Positions 45,647-57,724 of a DNA stretch of 64,000 bases are shown one piece after another (position 1 is the stretch's first letter; each line of letters starts with the position of its first letter). The position numbers and the translations under genes were made by a program. Source of the DNA: Smittia aterrima (Eukaryota > Arthropoda > Insecta > Diptera > Chironomidae); the NCBI GenBank assembly GCA_033063855.1, contig CP093830.1, positions 15,376,854 to 15,440,853 of the forward strand, given 5' to 3'. The notes beneath the pieces are model-generated. The model had not been told where the DNA came from. It saw only the letters and a list, made by a program, of their open reading frames with translations, and searched no databases.

Positions 45647-46263
45647 CAGGGTGGCGGTACCAGTACCTTTAAGACTTTTTTTGTGGTATTATAATACCTC
45701 GAGAATACCTTGTCTGGTACTTTTCGAGGTACTATAATACCTCGAGAATACCTAAAAGGTATTTTTGCTGGTACTTGAATACCTCAAGAATACCCAAAAA
45801 GGTACTTATGCTGGTACTTGAATACCTCGTAACATACCATACCTTTAAAAAGTACCTTGAATTTTTGACTAATAAATTTAATTTTTTTTCTTGTTTTTAA
45901 TAAATTTCCACATTTTGAGAACGGAACGACGTTTTAGTTTGATTTTTCTAAATTCTGCATGTGTAAATGTATAGCCCGTCATATCAGGATCCAATAAGCC
46001 CGATCCTGGTATGTAGAAATATTCTCTACATTGTTCTGAAACTATTTGCAAAAGACTTCAAACCGCTAACTCGTTCCGTTCTCAAAATGTGGAAATTTAT
46101 TTGAAACAGGATTTGAAAATTTAAGTGAAAAAGTATTTTACGAGGTATTCAAGTACCAGCCAAAATACCTTTTAGGTATTCTCGAGGTATTCAAGTACCA
46201 GCATAAGTACATTTTTAGGTATTCTCGAGGTATTATAGTACCAGCAAGAATACCTTTTAGGTA
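45647..46263 (+). mobile_element. Fold-back element with hAT-like end, inserted in the satellite
   Basis: The left end CAGGGTGGCGGTACC follows CTTTTTCC of a monomer. Both arms are built of short repeats around GGTATTCTCGAGGTA and its complement. An inner inverted pair, 45899-45929 and 46071-46101, is perfect over 31 bp. The right arm stops without the terminal CCGCCACCCTG, so that end is truncated, and satellite resumes at AAAACCTCTTTATCG. There is no coding capacity. The CAGGG terminus suggests a hAT-derived MITE. Confidence 0.82.
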
Positions 46264-49200
46264 AAACCTCTTTATCGTTCATTTTGCCCAAATTCAATAC
46301 AAATGAGCTCGTTGTTAATCAAATTTTTCGTTTCCGAGCAAAAAAATTTTTTTTTGGTTTTCAACTTTTTCCTTTCTGAGCAAAAAAAAATTTTCAAAAC
46401 CAAAGTTATGGCTTTAAAAACCTCTTTATCGTTCATTTTGCCCAAATTCAATACAAATGAGCTCGTTGTTAATCAAATTTTTCGTTTCCGAGCAAAAAAA
46501 TTTTTTTTGGTTTTCAACTTTTTCCTTTCTGAGCAAAAAAAATTTTTTCAAAACCAAAGTTATGGCTTTCAAAACCTCTTTATCGTTCATTTTGCTCAAA
46601 TTCAATACAAATGAGCTCGTTGTTAATCAAATTTTTCGTTTCCGACCAAAAAAATTTTTTTTTGGTTTTTAACTTTTTCCTTTCTGAGCAAAAAAAAAAT
46701 TTTTCAAAACCAAAGTTATGGCTTTAAAAACCTCTTTATCGTTCATTTTGCTCAAATTCAATACAAATGAGCTCGTTGTTAATCAAATTTTTCGTTTCCG
46801 AGCAAAAAAATTTTTTTTGGTTTTCAACTTTTTCCTTTCTGAGCAAAAAAAAAATTTTTCAAAACCAAAGTTATGGCTTTAAAAACCTCTTTATCGTTCA
46901 TTTTGCCCAAATTCAATACAAATGAGCTCGTTGTTAATCAAATTTTTCGTTTCCGAGCAAAAAAATTTTTTTTGGTTTTCAACTTTTTCCTTTCTGAGCA
47001 AAAAAAAAATTTTTCAAAACCAAAGTTATGGCTTTAAAAACCTCTTTATCGTTCATTTTGCCCAAATTCAATACAAATGAGCTCGTTGTTAATCAAATTT
47101 TTCGTTTCCGAGCAAAAAAATTTTTTTTGGTTTTCAACTTTTTCCTTTCTGAGCAAAAAAAAAATTTTTCAAAACCAAAGTTATGGCTTTAAAAACCTCT
47201 TTATCGTTCATTTTGCCCAAATTCAATACAAATGAGCTCGTTGTTAATCAAATTTTTCGTTTCCGAGCAAAAAAATTTTTTTGGTTTTCAACTTTTTCCT
47301 TTCTGAGCAAAAAAAAAATTTTTCAAAACCAAAGTTATGGCTTTAAAAACCTCTTTATCGTTCATTTTGCCCAAATTCAATACAAATGAGCTCGTTGTTA
47401 ATCAAATTTTTCGTTTCCGAGCAAAAAAATTTTTTTTGGTTTTCAACTTTTTCCTTTCTGAGCAAAAAAAAAATTTTTCAAAACCAAAGTTATGGCTTTA
47501 AAAACCTCTTTATCGTTCATTTTGCTCAAATTCAATACAAATGAGCTCGTTGTTAATCAAATTTTTCGTTTCCGAGCAAAAAAATTTTTTTTTAGTTTTC
47601 AACTTTTTCCTTTCTGAGCAAAAAAAAATATTTCAAAACCAAAGGTATGGCTTTAAAAACCTCTTTATCGTTCATTTTGCTCAAATTCAATACAAATGAG
47701 CTCGTTGTTAATCAAATTTTTCGTTTCCGAGCAAAAAAATTTTTTTTTGGTTTTCAACTTTTTCCTTTCTGAGCAAAAAAAAAATTTTTCAAAACCAAAG
47801 TTATGGCTTTAAAAACCTCTTTATCGTTCATTTTGCCCAAATTCAATACAAATGAGCTCGTTGTTAATCAAATTTTTCGTTTCCGAGCAAAAAAATTTTT
47901 TTTGGTTTTCAACTTTTTCCTTTCTGAGCAAAAAAAAAATTTTTCAAAACCAAAGTTATGGCTTTAAAAACCTCTTTATCGTTCATTTTGCCCAAATTCA
48001 ATACAAATGAGCTCGTTGTTAATCAAATTTTTCGTTTCCGAGCAAAAAAATTTTTTTTGGTTTTCAACTTTTTCCTTTCTGAGCAAAAAAAATTTTTCAA
48101 AACCAAAGTTATGGCTTTAAAAACCTCTTTATCGTTCATTTTGCCCAAATTCAATACAAATGAGCTCGTTGTTAATCAAATTTTTCGTTTCCGAGCAAAA
48201 AAATTTTTTTTAATTTTCAACTTTTTCCTTTCTGAGCAAAAAAAATTTTTCAAAACCAAAGTTATGGCTTTAAAAACCTCTTTATCGTTCATTTTGCCCA
48301 AATTCAATACAAATGAGCTCGTTGTTAATCAAATTTTTCGTTTCCGAGCAAAAAAATTTTTTTTTGGTTTTCAACTTTTTCCTTTCTGAGCAAAAAAAAA
48401 ATTTTTCAAAACCAAAGTTATGGCTTTAAAAACCTCTTTATCGTTCATTTTGCTCAAATTCAATACAAATGAGCTCGTTGTTAATCAAATTTTTCGTTTC
48501 CGAGCAAAAAAATTTTTTTTGGTTTTCAACTTTTTCCTTTCTGAGCAAAAAAAAAATTTTTCAAAACCAAAGTTATGGCTTTAAAAACCTCTTTATCGTT
48601 CATTTTGCTCAAATTCAATACAAATGAGCTCGTTGTTAATCAAATTTTTCGTTTCCGAGCAAAAAAATTTTTTTTTGGTTTTCAACTTTTTCCTTTCTGA
48701 GCAAAAAAAAAATTTTTCAAAACCAAAGTTATGGCTTTAAAAACCTCTTTATCGTTCATTTTGCCCAAATTCAATACAAATGAGCTCGTTGTTAATCAAA
48801 TTTTTCGTTTCCGAGAAAAAAAATTTTTTTTTGGTTTTCAACTTTTTCCTTTCTGAGCAAAAAAAAAATTTTTCAAAACCAAAGTTATGGCTTTAAAAAC
48901 CTCTTTATCGTTCATTTTGCCCAAATTCAATACAAATGAGCTCGTTGTTAATCAAATTTTTCGTTTCCGAGCAAAAAAATTTTTTTTTAATTTTCAACTT
49001 TTTCCTTTCTGAGCAAAAAAAAAAATTTTCAAAACCAAAGTTATGGCTTTAAAAACCTCTTTATCGTTCATTTTGCCCAAATTCAATACAAATGAGTTGG
49101 TTGTTAATCAAATTTTTCGTTTCCGAGCAAAAAAATTTTTTTTGGTTTTCAACTTTTTCCTTTCTGAGCAAAAAAAAAATTTTTCAAAACCAAAGTTATG

Positions 49201-52200
49201 GCTTTAAAAACCTCTTTATCGTTCATTTTGCCCAAATTCAATACAAATGAGCTCGTTGTTAATCAAATTTTTCGTTTCCGAGCAAAAAAATTTTTTTTTG
49301 GTTTTCAACTTTTTCCTTTCTGAGCAAAAAAAATTTTTCAAAACCAAAGTTATGGCTTTAAAAACCTCTTTATCGTTCATTTTGCTCAAATTCAATACAA
49401 ATGAGCTCGTTGTTAATCAAATTTTTCGTTTCCGAGCAAAAAAATTTTTTTTTGGTTTTCAACTTTTTCCTTTCTGAGCAAAAAAAAAATTTTTCAAAAC
49501 CAAAGTTATGGCTTTAAAAACCTCTTTATCGTTCATTTTGCCCAAATTCAATACAAATGAGCTCGTTGTTAATCAAATTTTTCGTTTCCGAGCAAAAAAA
49601 TTTTTTTTTGGTTTTCAACTTTTTCCTTTCTGAGCAAAAAAAAATTTTTCAAAACCAAAGTTATGGCTTTAAAAACCTCTTTATCGTTCATTTTGCCCAA
49701 ATTCAATACAAATGAGCTCGTTGTTAATCAAATTTTTCGTTTCCGAGCAAAAAAATTTTTTTTTGGTTTTCAACTTTTTCCTTTCTGAGCAAAAAAAAAT
49801 TTTTTCAAAACCAAAGTTATGGCTTTAAAAACCTCTTTATCGTTCATTTTGCCCAAATTCAATACAAATGAGCTCGTTGTTAATCAAATTTTTCGTTTCC
49901 GAGCAAAAAAATTTTTTTTTGGTTTTCAACTTTTTCCTTTCTGAGCAAAAAAAAAATTTTTCAAAACCAAAGTTATGGCTTTAAAAACCTCTTTATCGTT
50001 CATTTTGCCCAAATTCAATACAAATGAGTTGGTTGTTAATCAAATTTTTCGTTTCCGAGCAAAAAAATTTTTTTTTGGTTGTCAACTTTTTCCTTTCTGA
50101 GCAAAAAAAAATTTTCAAAACCAAAGTTATGGCTTTAAAAACCTCTTTATCGTTCATTTTGCTCAAATTCAATACAAATGAGCTCGTTGTTAATCAAATT
50201 TTTCGTTTCCGAGCAAAAAAATTTTTTTTTGGTTTTCAACTTTTTCCTTTCTGAGCAAAAAAAAAATTTTTTCAAAACCAAAGTTATGGCTTTAAAAACC
50301 TCTTTATCGTTCATTTTGCCCAAATTCAATACAAATGAGCTCGTTGTTAATCAAATTTTTCGTTTCCGAGCAAAAAAATTTTTTTTTGGTTTTCAACTTT
50401 TTCCTTTCTGAGCAAAAAAAAAATTTTTTCAAAACCAAAGTTATGGCTTTAAAAACCTCTTTATCGTTCATTTTGCTCAAATTCAATACAAATGAGCTCG
50501 TTGTTAATCAAATTTTTCGTTTCCGAGCAAAAAAATTTTTTTTTGGTTTTCAACTTTTTCCTTTCTGAGCAAAAAAAATTTTTTTCAAAACCAAAGTTAT
50601 GGCTTTAAAAACCTCTTTATCGTTCATTTTGCTCAAATTCAATACAAATGAGCTCGTTGTTAATCAAATTTTTCGTTTCCGAGCAAAAAAATTTTTTTTT
50701 GGTTTTCAACTTTTTCCTTTCTGAGAAAAACAAAATTTTTTCAAAACCAAAGTTATGGCTTTAAAAACCTCTTTATCGTTCATTTTGCTCAAATTCAATA
50801 CAAATGAGCTCGTTGTTAATCAAATTTTTCGTTTCCGAGCAAAAAATTTTTTTTTTGGTTTTCAACTTTTTCCTTTCTGAGCAAAAAAAATTTTTTTCAA
50901 AACCAAAGTTATGGCTTTAAAAACCTCTTTATCGTTCATTTTGCCCAAATTCAATACAAATGAGCTCGTTGTTAATCAAATTTTTCGTTTCCGACCAAAA
51001 AAATTTTTTTTTTGGTTTTCAACTTTTTCCTTTCTGAGCAAAAAAAAATTTTTCAAAACCAAAGTTATGGCTTTAAAAACCTCTTTATCGTTCATTTTGC
51101 CCAAATTCAATACAAATGAGCTCGTTGTTAATCAAATTTTTCGTTTCCGAGCAAAAAAATTTTTTTTTGGTTTTCAACTTTTTCCTTTCTGAGCAAAAAA
51201 AAAATTTTTCAAAACCAAAGTTATGGCTTTAAAAACCTCTTTATCGTTCATTTTGCCCAAATTCAATACAAATGAGCTCGTTGTTAATCAAATTTTTCGT
51301 TTCCGAGCAAAAAAATTTTTTTTGGTTTTCAACTTTTTCCTTTCTGAGCAAAAAAAAAATTTTTCAAAACCAAAGTTATGGCTTTAAAAACCTCTTTATC
51401 GTTCATTTTGCCCAAATTCAATACAAATGAGCTCGTTGTTAATCAAATTTTTCGTTTCCGAGCAAAAAAATTTTTTTTAATTTTCAACTTTTTCCTTTCT
51501 GAGCAAAAAAAAAATTTTTCAAAACCAAAGTTATGGCTTTAAAAACCTCTTTATCGTTCATTTTGCCCAAATTCAATACAAATGAGTTGGTTGTTAATCA
51601 AATTTTTCGTTTCCGAGCAAAAAAATTTTTTTTTGGTTTTCAACTTTTTTCCTTTCTGAGCAAAAAAAAAATTTTTCAAAACCAAAGTTATGGCTTTAAA
51701 AACCTCTTTATCGTTCATTTTGCCCAAATTCAATACAAATGAGCTCGTTGGTAATCAAATTTTTCGTTTCCGAGCAAAAAAATTTTTTTTTGGTTTTCAA
51801 CTTTTTCCTTTCTGAGCAAAAAAAAATTTTTCAAAACCAAAGTTATGGCTTTAAAAACCTCTTTATCGTTCATTTTGCCCAAATTCAATACAAATGAGCT
51901 CGTTGTTAATCAAATTTTTCGTTTCCGAGCAAAAAAAATTTTTTTTGGTTTTCAACTTTTTCCTTTCTGAGCAAAAAAAAAATTTTTCAAAACCAAAGTT
52001 ATGGCTTTAAAAACCTCTTTATCGTTCATTTTGCCCAAATTCAATACAAATGAGCTCGTTGTTAATCAAATTTTTCGTTTCCGAGCAAAAAAATTTTTTT
52101 GGTTTTCAACTTTTTCCTTTCTGAGCAAAAAAAAAAATTTTTCAAAACCAAAGTTATGGCTTTAAAAACCTCTTTATCGTTCATTTTGCCCAAATTCAAT

Positions 52201-55200
52201 ACAAATGAGCTCGTTGTTAATCAAATTTTTCGTTTCCGAGCAAAAAAAATTTTTTTTGGTTTTCAACTTTTTCCTTTCTGAGCAAAAAAAAATTTTTCAA
52301 AACCAAAGTTATGGCTTTAAAAACCTCTTTATCGTTCATTTTGCCCAAATTCAATACAAATGAGCTCGTTGTTAATCAAATTTTTCGTTTCCGAGCAAAA
52401 AAATTTTTTTTTGGTTTTCAACTTTTTCCTTTCTGAGCAAAAAAAAATTTTTCAAAACCAAAGTTATGGCTTTAAAAACCTCTTTATCGTTCATTTTGCC
52501 CAAATTCAATACAAATGAGCTCGTTGTTAATCAAATTTTTCGTTTCCGAGCAAAAAAATTTTTTTTTGGTTTTCAACTTTTTCCTTTCTGAGCAAAAAAA
52601 AAATTTTTTCAAAACCAAAGTTATGGCTTTAAAAACCTCTTTATCGTTCATTTTGCCCAAATTCAATACAAATGAGCTCGTTGTTAATCAAATTTTTCGT
52701 TTCCGAGCAAAAAAATTTTTTTTTGGTTTTCAACTTTTTCCTTTCTGAGCAAAAAAAAAATTTTTCAAAACCAAAGTTATGGCTTTAAAAACCTCTTTAT
52801 CGTTCATTTTGCCCAAATTCAATACAAATGAGCTCGTTGTTAATCAAATTTTTCGTTTCCGAGCAAAAAAATTTTTTTTTGGTTTTCAACTTTTTCCTTT
52901 CTGAGCAAAAAAATTTTTTTCAAAACCAAAGTTATGGCTTTAAAAACCTCTTTATCGTTCATTTTGCTCAAATTCAATACAAATGAGCTCGTTGTTAATC
53001 AAATTTTTCGTTTCCGAGCAAAAAAATTTTTTTTGGTTTTCAACTTTTTCCTTTCTGAGCAAAAAAAATTTTTCAAAACCAAAGTTATGGCTTTAAAAAC
53101 CTCTTTATCGTTCATTTTGCCCAAATTCAATACAAATGAGCTCGTTGTTAATCAAATTTTTCGTTTCCGAGCAAAAAAATTTTTTTTTGGTTTTCAACTT
53201 TTTCCTTTCTGAGCAAAAAAAAAATTTTTCAAAACCAAAGTTATGGCTTTAAAAACCTCTTTATCGTTCATTTTGCCCAAATTCAATACAAATGAGCTCG
53301 TTGTTAATCAAATTTTTCGTTTCCGAGCAAAAAAATTTTTTTGGTTTTCAACTTTTTCCTTTCTGAGCAAAAAAATTTTTTCAAAACCAAAGTTATGGCT
53401 TTAAAAACCTCTTTATCGTTCATTTTGCCCAAATTCAATACAAATGAGCTCGTTGTTAATCAAATTTTTCGTTTCCGAGCAAAAAAATTTTTTTTTAATT
53501 TTCAACTTTTTCCTTTCTGAGCAAAAAAAAATTTTTTCAAAACCAAAGTTATGGCTTTAAAAACCTCTTTATCGTTCATTTTGCCCAAATTCAATACAAA
53601 TGAGCTCGTTGTTAATCAAATTTTTCGTTTCCGAGCAAAAAAATTTTTTTTTTGGTTTTTAACTTTTTCCTTTCTGAGCAAAAAAAAATTTTTTTAAACC
53701 AAAGTTATGGCTTTAAAAACCTCTTTATCGTTCATTTTGCCCAAATTCAATACAAATGAGCTCGTTGTTAATCAAATTTTTCGTTTCCGAGCAAAAAAAT
53801 TTTTTTTTTGGTTTTCAACTTTTTCCTTTCTGAAAAAAAAATTTTTTTTCAAAACCAAAGTTATGGCTTTAAAAACCTCTTTATCGTTCATTTTGCCCAA
53901 ATTCAATACAAATGAGCTCGTTGTTAATCAAATTTTTCGTTTCCGAGCAAAAAAATTTTTTTTTGGTTTTTAACTTTTTCCTTTCTGAGCAAAAAAAAAA
54001 ACTTTTCAAAACCAAAGTTATGGCTTTAAAAACCTCTTTATCGTTCATTTTGCCCAAATTCAATACAAATGAGCTCGTTGTTAATCAAATTTTTCGTTTC
54101 CGAGCAAAAAAATTTTTTTTGGTTTTCAACTTTTTCCTTTCTGAGCAAAAAAAAAATTTTTTCAAAACCAAAGTTATGGCTTTAAAAACCTCTTTATCGT
54201 TCATTTTGCCCAAATTCAATACAAATGAGCTCGTTGTTAATCAAATTTTTCGTTTCCGAGCAAAAAAATTTTTTTTGGTTTTCAACTTTTTCCTTTCTGA
54301 GCAAAAAAAAAATTTTTCAAAACCAAAGTTATGGCTTTAAAAACCTCTTTATCGTTCATTTTGCCCAAATTCAATACAAATGAGCTGGTTGTTAATCAAA
54401 TTTTTCGTTTCCGAGCAAAAAAATTTTTTTTTGGTTTTCAACTTTTTCCTTTCTGAGCAAAAAAATTTTTCAAAACCAAAGTTATGGCTTTAAAAACCTC
54501 TTTATCGTTCATTTTGCCCAAATTCAATACAAATGAGCTGGTTGTTAATCAAATTTTTCGTTTCCGAGCAAAAAAATTTTTTTTTGGTTTTCAACTTTTT
54601 CCTTTCTGAGCAAAAAAAAAATTTTTCAAAACCAAAGTTATGGCTTTAAAAACCTCTTTATCGTTCATTTTGCCCAAATTCAATACAAATGAGCTGGTTG
54701 TTAATCAAATTTTTCGTTTCCGAGCAAAAAAATTTTTTTTTGGTTTTCAACTTTTTCCTTTCTGAGCAAAAAAAAAATTTTTCAAAACCAAAGTTATGGC
54801 TTTAAAAACCTCTTTATCGTTCATTTTGCCCAAATTCAATACAAATGAGCTCGTTGTTAATCAAATTTTTCGTTTCCGAGCAAAAAAATTTTTTTTTGGT
54901 TTTCAACTTTTTCCTTTCTGAGAAAAAAAATTTTTTTCAAAACCAAAGGTATGGCTTTAAAAACCTCTTTATCGTTCATTTTGCCCAAATTCAATACAAA
55001 TGAGCTGGTTGTTAATCAAATTTTTCGTTTCCGAGCAAAAAAATTTTTTTTTGGGTTTTCAATTTTTTCCTTTCTGAGAAAAAAATTTTTTTTCAAAACC
55101 AAAGTTATGGCTTTAAAAACCTCTTTATCGTTCATTTTGCCCAAATTCAATACAAATGAGCTCGTTGTTAATCAAATTTTTCGTTTCCGAGCAAAAAAAT

Positions 55201-57624
55201 TTTTTTTTGGTTTTCAACTTTTTTCCTTTCTGAGCAAAAAAAAAATTTTTCAAAACCAAAGTTATGGCTTTAAAAACCTCTTTATCGTTCATTTTGCCCA
55301 AATTCAATACAAATGAGCTCGTTGTTAATCAAATTTTTCGTTTCCGAGCAAAAAAATTTTTTTTTTGGTTTTCAACTTTTTCCTTTCTGAGCAAAAAAAA
55401 AATTTTTCAAAACCAAAGTTATGGCTTTAAAAACCTCTTTATCGTTCATTTTGCCCAAATTCAATACAAATGAGCTGGTTGTTAATCAAATTTTTCGTTT
55501 CCGAGCAAAAAAATTTTTTTTTGGGTTTTCAACTTTTTCCTTTCTGAGCAAAAAAAAATTTTTTTAAAACCAAAGTTATGGCTTTAAAAACCTCTTTATC
55601 GTTCATTTTGCCCAAATTCAATACAAATGAGCTCGTTGTTAATCAAATTTTTCGTTTCCGAGCAAAAAAATTTTTTTTGGTTTTCAACTTTTTCCTTTCT
55701 GAGCAAAAAAAATTTTTCAAAACCAAAGTTATGGCTTTAAAAACCTCTTTATCGTTCATTTTGCCCAAATTCAATACAAATGAGCTCGTTGTTAATCAAA
55801 TTTTTCGTTTCCGAGCAAAAAAATTTTTTTTTGGTTTTCAACTTTTTCCTTTCTGAGCAAAAAAAAAAATTTTCAAAACCAAAGTTATGGCTTTAAAAAC
55901 CTCTTTATCGTTCATTTTGCCCAAATTCAATACAAATGAGCTCGTTGTTAATCAAATTTTTCGTTTCCGAGCAAAAAAATTTTTTTTTGGTTTTCAACTT
56001 TTTCCTTTCTGAGCAAAAAAAAAATTTTTCAAAACCAAAGTTATGGCTTTAAAAACCTCTTTATCGTTCATTTTGCCCAAATTCAATACAAATGAGCTCG
56101 TTGTTAATCAAATTTTTCGTTTCCGAGCAAAAAAATTTTTTTTTTGGTTTTCAACTTTTTCCTTTCTGAGCAAAAAAAATTTTTTCAAAACCAAAGTTAT
56201 GGCTTTAAAAACCTCTTTATCGTTCATTTTGCCCAAATTCAATACAAATGAGCTCGTTGTTAATCAAATTTTTCGTTTCCGAGCAAAAAAAATTTGTTTT
56301 TGGTTTTCAACTTTTTCCTTTCTGAGCAAAAAAAAATTTTTTCAAAACCAAAGTTATGGCTTTAAAAACCTCTTTATCGTTCATTTTGCCCAAATTCAAT
56401 ACAAATGAGCTCGTTGTTAATCAAATTTTTCGTTTCCGAGCAAAAAAATTTTTTTTTGGTTTTCAACTTTTTCCTTTCTGAGCAAAAAAAAAATTTTCAA
56501 AACCAAAGTTATGGCTTTAAAAACCTCTTTATCGTTCATTTTGCCCAAATTCAATACAAATGAGCTCGTTGTTAATCAAATTTTTCGTTTCCGAGCAAAA
56601 AAATTTTTTTTTTGGTTTTCAACTTTTTCCTTTCTGAGCAAAAAAAAATTTTTTCAAAACCAAAGTTATGGCTTTAAAAACCTCTTTATCGTTCATTTTG
56701 CCCAAATTCAATACAAATGAGCTCGTTGTTAATCAAATTTTTCGTTTCCGAGCAAAAAAATTTTTTTTTGGTTTTTCAACTTTTTCCTTTCTGAGCAAAA
56801 AAAAAATTTTTCAAAACCAAAGTTATGGCTTTAAAAACCTCTTTATCGTTCATTTTGCCCAAATTCAATACAAATGAGCTCGTTGTTAATCAAATTTTTC
56901 GTTTCCGAGCAAAAAAATTTTTTTTTTGGTTTTCAACTTTTTCCTTTCTGAGCAAAAAAAAAATTTTTTTCAAAACCAAAGGTATGGCTTTAAAAACCTC
57001 TTTATCGTTCATTTTGCCCAAATTCAATACAAATGAGCTCGTTGTTAATCAAATTTTTCGTTTCCGAGCAAAAAAATTTTTTTTTGGTTTTCAACTTTTT
57101 CCTTTCTGAGCAAAAAAAAAATTTTTTCAAAACCAAAGTTATGGCTTTAAAAACCTCTTTATCGTTCATTTTGCCCAAATTCAATACAAATGAGCTCGTT
57201 GTTAATCAAATTTTTCGTTTCCGAGCAAAAAAATTTTTTTTTGGTTTTCAACTTTTTCCTTTCTGAGCAAAAAAAATTTTTTCAAAACCAAAGTTATGGC
57301 TTTAAAAACCTCTTTATCGTTCATTTTGCCCAAATTCAATACAAATGAGCTCGTTGTTAATCAAATTTTTCGTTTCCGAGCAAAAAAATTTTTTTTTGGT
57401 TTTCAACTTTTTCCTTTCTGAGCAAAAAAAATTTTTTTCAAAACCAAAGTTATGGCTTTAAAAACCTCTTTATCGTTCATTTTGCTCAAATTCAATACAA
57501 ATGAGCTCGTTGTTAATCAAATTTTTCGTTTCCGAGCAAAAAAATTTTTTTTGGTTTTCAACTTTTTCCTTTCTGAGCAAAAAAAAATTTTTTCAAAACC
57601 AAAGTTATGGCTTTAAAAACCTCT
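46264..57624 (+). repeat. 155-bp satellite array, block 4 (about 73 monomers)
   Basis: The largest and most homogeneous block, dominated by TGCCC monomers. Variant pairs recur: a TAATTTTCAAC monomer followed by a GAGTTGG monomer at about 48.99/49.09 kb and again at about 51.48/51.59 kb, which suggests multi-monomer duplications. Where monomer length is a multiple of three, open frames run through two or three units (for example 47958-48389), which is a by-product of periodicity. The block ends at the sequencing gap. Confidence 0.97.
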
Positions 57625-57724
57625 NNNNNNNNNNNNNNNNNNNNNNNNNNNNNNNNNNNNNNNNNNNNNNNNNNNNNNNNNNNNNNNNNNNNNNNNNNNN
57701 NNNNNNNNNNNNNNNNNNNNNNNN
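57625..57724. other. Assembly gap (100 N)
   Basis: Exactly 100 undetermined bases, a common placeholder for a gap of unknown size. The satellite changes orientation across it. Confidence 0.99.

Noticed and set aside
47958..48389. 143-codon open frame in the satellite (and dozens of 60-120-codon relatives on both strands)
   Set aside because: They are direct translations of the tandem monomer; frames stay open only when the monomer length is a multiple of three. No start context, splice pattern or codon bias supports coding.
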